Assembly: GCA_903867885.1 (NCBI GenBank)
Contig: CAIPTD010000150.1
Span: 54,912-118,911, forward strand
Length of the DNA stretch: 64,000 nucleotides
Source of the DNA: an uncultured Ferrovum sp.
GTDB lineage: Bacteria; Pseudomonadota; Gammaproteobacteria; Burkholderiales; Ferrovaceae
Reading direction: 5' to 3'
The translations under genes and the position numbers were made by a program. The notes beneath the pieces were generated by a model. It worked only from the letters and a program-made list of their open reading frames with translations. It had not been told where the DNA came from and did no database searches. This document shows, one piece after another, positions 57,519 to 64,000 of this stretch (within the stretch, counting starts at the first letter, position 1; each line of letters begins with the position of its first letter).

Positions 57519-58442
57519 TCACCGAGCAAAATAGTCACGGGCATTTTGGGCGTCTAGCTCGATCTGATTTCGCAAGGCATCTATATTTTTAAAGCTCCTT
57601 TCATCACGAAATTTATGCAGAAGTTCTACGCGTACTCTCTGACCATATAAGTCGTCAGAGAAATCAAAAAGATGCGTTTCTAGTAGCTGCATACCTTGTT
57701 CTTTGACGGCAGGTCGCGTTCCAAGGCTTGCCACACCTTGCCGCACAATTCCATCTCGTCCCGTTAACCGTGCTGCAAAAATTCCTGTAACAGGCATTTT
57801 ACGTCGGGGCAAAGGTAAGTTAGCCGTTGGGAAACCCCACAAACGTCCTACTTGATCGCCATGTGCAACACGACCACTAATGTGCCAAGGCCTGCCTAGT
57901 AAGCGCGATGCCTCTTCCATTTTGCCCTGAGCCAACAGTTCACGAATCAAACTACTCGAAATACGATCTTCTCCATCAATCACGGTAGCTTGTGATTCCA
58001 CAGCAAACCCGTAATGCTTACCTTTTTCTTGTAGCAATGCGTAATCTCCTACCCGCTTGGCACCAAAACGAAAATCATCCCCTACCAATAACCAGCGAAT
58101 GTTGAGTTGCCCCACTAAGAGTTTCTCTACAAAATCTTGTGGAGCTTGTGCAGCAAAGTGTGCATTAAAGTGACACACAAAAAGGTGATCAACCCCTTCT
58201 GCACTGAGCAATTCAACTTTTTCACGCAAGCTGGTAAGCCTTGCAGGCGCTTCCTCTGGCCTAAAAAACTCCCTAGGGTGCGGCTCAAAACTCATTACCC
58301 CAACGGTTAACCCTAAATTTTTTCCTGCTTCGCGAAGACGCGCGAGCATAGTGCGGTGCCCACGATGAACACCATCAAAATTTCCGATCGTAAGGGCAAT
58401 GGGCGCCTCGGGACAGGCAGGCACCCCAAAATGCAATTGCAT
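57519..58442 (-). CDS. ribF: Bifunctional riboflavin kinase / FAD synthetase
   Basis: Makes FMN and FAD from riboflavin. The 307 residues have the nucleotidyltransferase domain with ALTIGNFDGVHRGHRTML and LLVGDDFRFGAKRVGD, then a kinase domain with GRLWGFPTANLPLP and the conserved Glu in LLETHLFDF. It is adjacent to ileS in the usual murJ/rpsT-ribF-ileS neighbourhood, although here murJ and rpsT lie about 10 kb away. Confidence 0.97.
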   Translation of the reverse strand: MQLHFGVPACPEAPIALTIGNFDGVHRGHRTMLARLREAGKNLGLTVGVMSFEPHPREFFRPEEAPARLTSLREKVELLSAEGVDHLFVCHFNAHFAAQAPQDFVEKLLVGQLNIRWLLVGDDFRFGAKRVGDYALLQEKGKHYGFAVESQATVIDGEDRISSSLIRELLAQGKMEEASRLLGRPWHISGRVAHGDQVGRLWGFPTANLPLPRRKMPVTGIFAARLTGRDGIVRQGVASLGTRPAVKEQGMQLLETHLFDFSDDLYGQRVRVELLHKFRDERSFKNIDALRNQIELDAQNARDYFAR

Positions 58443-58529
58443 GGGCAGGACAGAAATTAAAAAATTGATTATACCCGCTCAAGTTCTGCTTCATGGTCGC
58501 CACGACCGCAAGCTTGCAGCTACTTCAAA

Positions 58530-59447
58530 TTAAAACTTGGGAACATCTAGGATATGGGTGTCTGAGCTGAGCGCTTGCACTAGTCGAGATTGATCTTGCC
58601 CTGGGCCAAGATCTAGCACATCAGTGACACCTCGCTCTAACATGGCCATTAAGCATTCATCCCACCTGATGGTCTGCGCCAATTGCAAACTGAGTGCGTC
58701 CTGAACTTCGTCAATTGTTCTAACAGGGTCAGCAGAGACGCCTGCCAATATGTTAATTTCAGGTGGCTGAAGCGAGGCGGCAGTGAGCGCGTCCCTAAAA
58801 AGTGGAACGACACTAGAAAGATAAGATGTGTGGGAGGGAACCCTTACATCAATAGGGCGTGCGCCCCATGAGGCCTTGTGTGCTTCTAACAAAAACTGAG
58901 CAACCGGGTCTGGTGGCCCACCCCAAATCGATTCGGATTGAGAACGATGAATGGCGAGCTGCAAGCCCAGTCGCTCCAAACTCTTCAAACGACGCGACCG
59001 TGCTTGGGGAGGCAAACGTTCAGACAGGAGAAATAAGCAGGGAAGATGCTTGGAGTTGGGTGCACCTTGGTCCATCAATTGGGCACGGACACGCACCAAA
59101 CCTGCAAGCTCACTGAATGGAATAGAACCGGCTATAGCCTGCGCACTGAGTTCGCCTACCGAGTAACCAAGAACCCAATCTACCTTAGTTAGAGCCTTAC
59201 GATATCGAAGATAACTGAGCACTTGCCAAGCAACGATCCCTAACTGGGCATGATGATTTTGAGAGCGTTGCTCTTGCGTCAGCGCAGACCATACATGATC
59301 AAACTCCCCTCCCACACATTCGCTAAAACCTCGCCAAACTAATTCATAGTCAGCAGAATCTGAAGCACCAGGACGAAGCGCCGTGAAATCTAGCGAAGCC
59401 TGCTGGCCTTGCCCAGCACAAATAATCGCTAAACGTGAAGGTCTCAT
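58530..59447 (-). CDS. mdcH: Malonate decarboxylase epsilon subunit (malonyl-CoA:acyl carrier protein transacylase)
   Basis: Loads malonyl onto the MdcC carrier to start the decarboxylation cycle. The 305 residues have the acyltransferase marks: CAGQGQQ at the start, the nucleophile box GYSVGELSAQ, the active His region in VPSHTSYLS, and NILAGVSADPV. It resembles FabD, but the position after mdcGB identifies MdcH. It starts 3 bases after the mdcGB stop. The 87 bases to ribF hold nothing clear. Confidence 0.93.
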   Translation of the reverse strand: MRPSRLAIICAGQGQQASLDFTALRPGASDSADYELVWRGFSECVGGEFDHVWSALTQEQRSQNHHAQLGIVAWQVLSYLRYRKALTKVDWVLGYSVGELSAQAIAGSIPFSELAGLVRVRAQLMDQGAPNSKHLPCLFLLSERLPPQARSRRLKSLERLGLQLAIHRSQSESIWGGPPDPVAQFLLEAHKASWGARPIDVRVPSHTSYLSSVVPLFRDALTAASLQPPEINILAGVSADPVRTIDEVQDALSLQLAQTIRWDECLMAMLERGVTDVLDLGPGQDQSRLVQALSSDTHILDVPKF

Positions 59448-59450
59448 AGA

Positions 59451-61043
59451 TTAAGAAATTCGCATTGGTTCGGATAAGCGAGACAGAAATAAAGCACAGG
59501 CTGCAATGTCGGCGCTCCCACCTGGGCTCAAGTTTTTTTCTATAAATTGCGCATGCATTTGCGTGAGCTCATGAAGCCAATCCGGGTGATTCAAGCCTCC
59601 ATGCGTATGAAACTCAAGCGCTTTTTGTTGCGCCCATTTCAATCCATCCAGACCACCGCGCCAGATCAGATTGGTGTCTTCCAAATGCTGGATACTAGCC
59701 AGCAGTCCAGCAATCAGCGAATGCTCCTCGCTGTATCCTGCTTGACGCGCCAGCACAAAGGCTGGAAGAACATGCTGGGTCAAAGTAGGGAATCCTCTCG
59801 CAGCTTCTTGCAGCGCGCCGCCCGAGCCTAAGCGAACACGTAACTGCACACCGTGATTTAATGTGGGTGCTTGGTGCTCAAGAATTGCTGACCCCCATCG
59901 CCTTGCAACCAGGTTTGGAATATCCTTAGTATCGGATGATATAGCTGCACTAGAAACCAATAAGCCTAAATTAAAAATTGCTCCCCGATAGACATTGATG
60001 CCTCGTGTTGCCCGCATCATCACTGCTTCGGCAGCGCGGCCAATGGCAGCCAAATCTTTGAATTCAGCTCCCGCTTGGGCCGCACGCGCAAACTCAGCAA
60101 ACCACGAACGCAAAGAATCAATTGCCGTTAGAAGCAAATGAATATTCATATCTTTGTGACTGCCATTGTCTATGGGTGAGACCAAGCCCGGTTTGGGCCA
60201 TGCCATTGCTTCAGCCCTTAATGCAGCGATCGCCCATTCATCTAATTGATCAGTATGAAAAGCGAATCGCTTACGTGAATCACAATTATTTTCCGTATCG
60301 AGCAAAATAAGACTGACTGAACTGGGACGCTTACTCAGCACTCGGATTTGCTTTGACTGAGAAACCTGCAACCATTCTTGCCAGGAAAGATCTCCCATTT
60401 GAGGATGGCGAATCTCACCATCAATATGCGGACCACCTAGAGACTCTGATTCGCTGGATATTTTTTGAAGTTCTTTCAACAACCCATGCTGTGTTTCATC
60501 TGAAGCGTTTGGCGGTGAAATGATCAGTAGATCAAGGTCACTACTTTTATGAATGTAGAACGCTTTACCGTGATGTTGTGCCTGCCATGCCAAAGAACCA
60601 TACAAGCGAAGTGAAATAGAAAAGCTTTGTTGCAACTGATTCAGAGCCTTAAGTACCTTCACCCAAGGCTCTGGGAGTTCCTCCTGAATAGACTGAATCT
60701 CATTCAACAATAATGCAGGGCGGTGGGCAATCACATCAGATTCTGAGCAATTCAAAGCGATGCGATGGGGCTTACCAGATGCTTCATTAGGCAAACACAA
60801 TCCCAAACGCAAAACCGAAGCAGTCACATCTGCAGGTGACCGACGGGTCACAACCAGAGGGCCCAGGCTTAAATATTCTTGAACGTTCTCAATGTGGGAT
60901 GTCTTGACCAAAGAGAGATCAACACCCTTTTTTGAAACCCATACCCAATCATGACGCTGAAACAGCGCGCTGCGATCAGGAATCAAACCCTCTAGGGTTT
61001 TAGGCTGATTTGCACCCTCATTCAGCAGACAATTGGCAGACAT
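59451..61043 (-). CDS. Fused MdcG-MdcB: holo-ACP synthase and triphosphoribosyl-dephospho-CoA synthase
   Basis: A single 530-residue protein appears to carry both steps that build the MdcC prosthetic group. Residues about 1-255 match MdcG (phosphoribosyl-dephospho-CoA transferase) with RLYGSLAWQ near 146-154, the nucleotidyltransferase Asp pair Asp169/Asp171 in SSDLDLL, and DGEIRHPQMGDLSWQEW. Residues about 265-530 match MdcB/CitG with WPKPGLVSPIDNGSHKDM, TRGINVYRGAIFNLGLL and LSPGGSADIAACALFL. The usual operon has two separate genes, and the order mdcA-B-C is missing mdcB here. It overlaps mdcDE by one base. CitX-CitG fusions are known in citrate lyase loci, so the idea is plausible. Confidence 0.88.
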   Translation of the reverse strand: MSANCLLNEGANQPKTLEGLIPDRSALFQRHDWVWVSKKGVDLSLVKTSHIENVQEYLSLGPLVVTRRSPADVTASVLRLGLCLPNEASGKPHRIALNCSESDVIAHRPALLLNEIQSIQEELPEPWVKVLKALNQLQQSFSISLRLYGSLAWQAQHHGKAFYIHKSSDLDLLIISPPNASDETQHGLLKELQKISSESESLGGPHIDGEIRHPQMGDLSWQEWLQVSQSKQIRVLSKRPSSVSLILLDTENNCDSRKRFAFHTDQLDEWAIAALRAEAMAWPKPGLVSPIDNGSHKDMNIHLLLTAIDSLRSWFAEFARAAQAGAEFKDLAAIGRAAEAVMMRATRGINVYRGAIFNLGLLVSSAAISSDTKDIPNLVARRWGSAILEHQAPTLNHGVQLRVRLGSGGALQEAARGFPTLTQHVLPAFVLARQAGYSEEHSLIAGLLASIQHLEDTNLIWRGGLDGLKWAQQKALEFHTHGGLNHPDWLHELTQMHAQFIEKNLSPGGSADIAACALFLSRLSEPMRIS

Positions 61044-62728
61044 TATGCAAAGGCTAGAGCCTGTTGCTTTACCCTTTCTGCTACTGATGCAGCCAGGTGT
61101 CGGCCCCCGCGCTTTGCGCCCAACGTTGACCGCTCATCGACTGCAGAACAATGATCCAGAGCCAAGGCCAAAGCCTCGACCCAGTCTTGTTCTATTGTCC
61201 ATTGCTCGTGTACTCCACCCAAGCGCACATAGTTTTCTGCACCAGGGGCAAACACCGCTGACTGCTTGGCTAAGCCCTCCAGTCGCTCTAAAGGAATCTT
61301 AGTCACCCGAGCCATCGCCCGTAAATCCATCACGCGCACTTGGCTATCAGGAAGTGCGCAAATACGATCCCCCAGCATCCCAAAAGAAAGGAAGCCTCCA
61401 CTCACAGCCTCTTGTCGAATGAGGGTGATCAAACGATGACCTGATCGACGCGCGAGATCAACACATAGCGCCACATGCGCCAATGTGCCATTGAGGCCAA
61501 GCAATTCATCATGGCGCGAGAGCAACTGACCTTGGGTGTCAGAAATCATGACGATCGGAAGAGGCGCACTCCTGTTTTGATCATCAGCGATTGCGGCGAG
61601 CACAGCCCCTGAAAGCTTTAAAGCAACATCCATCCCAATCGGCGCACGATCACGTGTCCCAATTACGTGCACCGAACCCTGTAAAGTTTGTGCTTTACCC
61701 ACTACAAAATAATCAGAATATTGCAGTTGGTGCTGACCGGGTCCAAACAGCCGGTCTGCAAAGGCTTGATCCTCCGTATTCAGATCATGAAGACCCTCCT
61801 TCCATGCATCCAAATGAATCTGAGTGAGCGCACTTTCGGTTTGGTTTAGAGCCTTCTCGAATTCATATGAGTTGGCAAGCGTCCACTGATTCTCATTAAT
61901 CGAAAGGCGCTGCGCTAAAATTTCGCGACCGTCTTGAGTGTTGACGAATTCTGCGCTTCGGGCGAGCAGCGTTTCCTGACGCAAGCACAAATCCTGATGC
62001 GACAAAGGTGCGAGGCCGGAGGCAGGCTGTTCTTTTAACCAATCCGCTGCCGCATTTCGAAATGCGACCACGTCATCATCGACTAATTGATCGATTTCAC
62101 CCAAAGCTCGGCGCAGTTTACCGCCGGTGATCCGCCATACCAAGGCGCGATCTTTACTATCAAATTCATCTCGCCCCATCACGGTCTCTATGACTTCAGG
62201 GCCAGACAAACTTAATCTTCCTTCTTCGCTCATGAACACAGAATGGCACAAACGTACCATAATTCCCATTCCGCCAAAGGCACCGCAACTGCCTCCCAGC
62301 ATCACTAAAACTGGAATACGTTCCGCCCTTACATCCAATATGGCGCGCGCAATTTCTGAGATCGCAATAATGCCTGCATTTGCCTCGTGCAAGCGCACAC
62401 CACCTGAATCAATCAATAATAGAACTGCCGCGGGTTTTTGCAGAATGGCAGCATGAAGCAGACCAACCAATTTGGCCCCGTGAATCTCACCTACCGATCC
62501 ACCATTGAACCTGCCTTCTTGCGCAGCGATTAAAACCTTTTGGCCTGATAGCAAACCTGTTCCCGTAACAATTCCATCGTCAAAAGCCTGAGATAAGGAA
62601 AGTTGGGCCAGATGGGGACTCACCAAGCGCTCAGAAGGAGGACACAACTCATGAAATGAATGGGGATCGAGTAAGGCGCGCACTCTCTCTCTGGCGCTGG
62701 CTTCTAAAAAACTTTGACGGGTACTCAC
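61043..62728 (-). CDS. Fused malonate decarboxylase beta and gamma subunits (MdcD-MdcE)
   Basis: Carboxyl/decarboxylase part of the enzyme in one chain of 561 residues. The N-terminal half (about 1-285) is MdcD-like, starting STRQSFLEASARERVRALLD, with GGSVGEIHGAKLVG and GGSCGAFGGMGI. The C-terminal half is MdcE-like, with SDYFVVGKAQTLQGSVHVIG, SDTQGQLLSRHDELLGLNG and SGGFLSFGMLGD. GTG 62728 overlaps the mdcC stop as GTGA and gives the expected N-terminus; ATG at 62755 is an alternative. Many species encode two genes, so this is a fusion. Confidence 0.9.
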   Translation of the reverse strand: MSTRQSFLEASARERVRALLDPHSFHELCPPSERLVSPHLAQLSLSQAFDDGIVTGTGLLSGQKVLIAAQEGRFNGGSVGEIHGAKLVGLLHAAILQKPAAVLLLIDSGGVRLHEANAGIIAISEIARAILDVRAERIPVLVMLGGSCGAFGGMGIMVRLCHSVFMSEEGRLSLSGPEVIETVMGRDEFDSKDRALVWRITGGKLRRALGEIDQLVDDDVVAFRNAAADWLKEQPASGLAPLSHQDLCLRQETLLARSAEFVNTQDGREILAQRLSINENQWTLANSYEFEKALNQTESALTQIHLDAWKEGLHDLNTEDQAFADRLFGPGQHQLQYSDYFVVGKAQTLQGSVHVIGTRDRAPIGMDVALKLSGAVLAAIADDQNRSAPLPIVMISDTQGQLLSRHDELLGLNGTLAHVALCVDLARRSGHRLITLIRQEAVSGGFLSFGMLGDRICALPDSQVRVMDLRAMARVTKIPLERLEGLAKQSAVFAPGAENYVRLGGVHEQWTIEQDWVEALALALDHCSAVDERSTLGAKRGGRHLAASVAERVKQQALAFA

Positions 62729-63072
62729 TCTCCTACCCCCATTGCAAGCATCCATTCCTCATGGGCTTGCGCCATGCGCAGCGCTACCACTGCTGGGGTT
62801 GCTCCAACATCATTTAAGGTAAAGCTTAGGCCCCCTGCTGCATGTGTTTCAGCGAACTGCTTCAAGACGGCTTGCCAGGTTTCACCAAAACCTTCCGCAG
62901 CAGTCTCAACGATGACTAAGCAAATATCAGATGTAAGCTTTCTATCGCCAGAAGTAGGCTCTACCAAAATTTCCAGATTTCCCGAGGAAACAATGCCGCA
63001 CAACACATCTGCTTTGAGCTTTTGGCCCTGAATAGCAGGAGTGCTTGGAAATTGAAAGTTTAGATGTTCCAT
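62725..63072 (-). CDS. mdcC: Malonate decarboxylase delta subunit (acyl carrier protein)
   Basis: Carrier protein that holds the acetyl/malonyl thioester on a phosphoribosyl-dephospho-CoA group. The 115 residues start MEHLNFQFP and have the modification site GIVSSGNLEILVEP (Ser29 or Ser30). ATG 63072 is chosen; ATG at 63075 is also possible. It follows mdcA by 5 bases and overlaps mdcDE by 4 bases. Confidence 0.92.
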   Translation of the reverse strand: MEHLNFQFPSTPAIQGQKLKADVLCGIVSSGNLEILVEPTSGDRKLTSDICLVIVETAAEGFGETWQAVLKQFAETHAAGGLSFTLNDVGATPAVVALRMAQAHEEWMLAMGVGE

Positions 63073-63077
63073 CATGC

Positions 63078-64000
63078 TCACCAATTGCGAAATTGAGAAG
63101 GAGGGTGATACAAGCCTCTCGATGCTTTAACCAAATCTTTAATACTGCGGGCAGCAAGCCAATCTCGATTGGCATCGCGTAAGGCAATCCCTAAATCCTC
63201 AGGACGCTGAATGATGCCGCGATCACGAAGATTTTCTACGGCCTGCTTGTCCCGACCTAATCCGACGGGGGTAAATCCAGCCACACCTCGAATCGCTTGC
63301 TCGCGATCTTCATAATTATGGCAGCGAGATAAATGTGCAATCCCTTCTTCGGTGATCAAATGCGTAAGGTCATCTCCGTAAATCATGACGGGAGGTAAAT
63401 CTAATCCCGCAGTTTCTGCTAAGTCCCATGCATCCAAGCGATCTACAAAAGTGGGCTGCATTTGTTCTTTAAAGGTTTCAACGGTTTGGGCTATGAGTTT
63501 TCGGCCACGAGGCATTCCGCCCTCAGCCCCGCTCTCAGCGCCTGCTCGGAGCCACGCAGGACTGGCATGACGGCGGCCTCTAGCGTCCGCTCCCATATTC
63601 GGAGCGCCTCCAAATCCTGTAATCCTGCCTTTAGTCGCGGTTGAGCTGTTTCCTTGAAGGTCGATTTGAAGCGTGGAACCAATAAAGAGATCACACGCAT
63701 AGTGGCCTGCAGCCTGACAAAAAGCCCGATTAGAGCGCAGGCTGCCATCTTCTCCCAAGAAAAATATCTCGGGATGAGCGGCCACATAGTTTTCCATGCC
63801 TACTTCAGAACCAAAGCAGTGCACTGACTCAACGAACCCAGCTTCAATCGCTGGTATTAAGGTGGGATGAGGGTTCAGCGCCCAGTGAGTGCAAATCTTC
63901 CCTTTCAAACCTAGCGATGCCGCATAAGTTGGGAGGAGTAACTCAATCGCCGCAGTGTCAAAGCCAATGCCATGATTGAGTCGGGTAATGCCATATTCCG
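63078..64000 (-). CDS. mdcA: Malonate decarboxylase alpha subunit, partial (N-terminus outside window)
   Basis: Acetyl-S-ACP:malonate ACP transferase. The visible C-terminal 307 residues include EYGITRLNHGIGFDTAAIE, KICTHWALNPHPTLIPAIEAGFVESVHCFG, a GFGGAPNMGADARGRRHASPAW-type glycine loop and GVAGFTPVGLG. These are conserved in MdcA. The frame stays open to the end of the window, so the gene begins beyond 64000 and continues the operon upstream. It is the first of the visible mdc genes and ends 5 bases before the mdcC start. Confidence 0.93.
   Translation of the reverse strand, partial: EYGITRLNHGIGFDTAAIELLLPTYAASLGLKGKICTHWALNPHPTLIPAIEAGFVESVHCFGSEVGMENYVAAHPEIFFLGEDGSLRSNRAFCQAAGHYACDLFIGSTLQIDLQGNSSTATKGRITGFGGAPNMGADARGRRHASPAWLRAGAESGAEGGMPRGRKLIAQTVETFKEQMQPTFVDRLDAWDLAETAGLDLPPVMIYGDDLTHLITEEGIAHLSRCHNYEDREQAIRGVAGFTPVGLGRDKQAVENLRDRGIIQRPEDLGIALRDANRDWLAARSIKDLVKASRGLYHPPSQFRNW

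Noticed and set aside
58530..59447. Reading the acyltransferase as FabD of fatty acid synthesis
   Set aside because: Motifs are shared, but the gene follows mdcA-mdcC-mdcDE-mdcGB with a 3-base gap, so MdcH fits better; no other fab genes are nearby.

Overview
The window looks like a chromosomal segment of a betaproteobacterium of the order Burkholderiales, probably a compact-genome freshwater type such as a Polynucleobacter relative. This is an inference from gene content and order: a cox operon carrying DUF2970, DUF2909 and a tiny assembly gene, zapD next to coaE and pilD, coaX next to birA, and rsmI divergent from yraN-gmhA-BON. No database search was possible. The DNA is of moderate GC, almost all coding, with many start/stop overlaps. 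I see no insertion sequence, prophage, CRISPR array or rRNA, and only one tRNA gene.

Layout. Positions 1-3607 (+): ftsY-ftsE-ftsX and rpoH, with a CIRCE operator just before rpoH. 3672-12715 (mostly -): the aa3 cytochrome c oxidase region. It runs on the minus strand as DUF2244, ctaC, ctaD, a 41-codon assembly gene, ctaG, DUF2970 and ctaE, then SURF1, an SCO-like protein, ctaA, cyoE and SCO1. 12794-17261 (-): zapD, coaE, pilD, a CorC-type protein and a CcsA/YpjD protein. 17411-24018: ffh, queuosine-precursor transporter, plsY, folB, xerD, a secreted protein, and rpsP-rimM-trmD-rplS. 24099-27037 (-): an overlapping Rieske oxygenase / EamA permease / sulfurtransferase operon. 27214-31197 (+): xseB-ispA-dxs and folE2. 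31236-36905: coaX, birA, a HAD phosphatase, glnS, an ADP-heptose adenylyltransferase and a diiron ferritin-like protein. 37037-40327 (+): an FAD oxidoreductase / DUF1365 / cyclopropane-fatty-acid-synthase-like operon. 40377-43679: BON lipoprotein, gmhA/diaA, yraN, rsmI and yajQ. 43695-47583 (-): argG, argF, argD and rpsT. 47714-51080 (+): murJ, a TauE-type permease and a two-lobed BamE-like protein. 51115-58442 (-): a TIM-barrel protein, a SemiSWEET, tRNA-Thr(CGU), an Irr-like Fur protein, ispH-lspA-ileS and ribF. 58530-64000 (-): the malonate decarboxylase operon mdcA(partial)-mdcC-mdcDE-mdcGB-mdcH.

How the genes fit together: the oxidase subunits sit with their heme A pathway (CyoE, CtaA) and copper chaperones (Cox11, two SCO-type proteins, SURF1). 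The mdc operon encodes a biotin-independent malonate decarboxylase together with the enzymes that make and attach its prosthetic group. Its unusual feature is two gene fusions, MdcD-MdcE and MdcG-MdcB. Most of the window is conserved housekeeping DNA. The points most worth a second look are the mdc fusions, the CIRCE site on rpoH, the two-lobed BamE-like protein, the Irr-like regulator and the lipid-modification cluster. I found no clearly new defence or mobile system.
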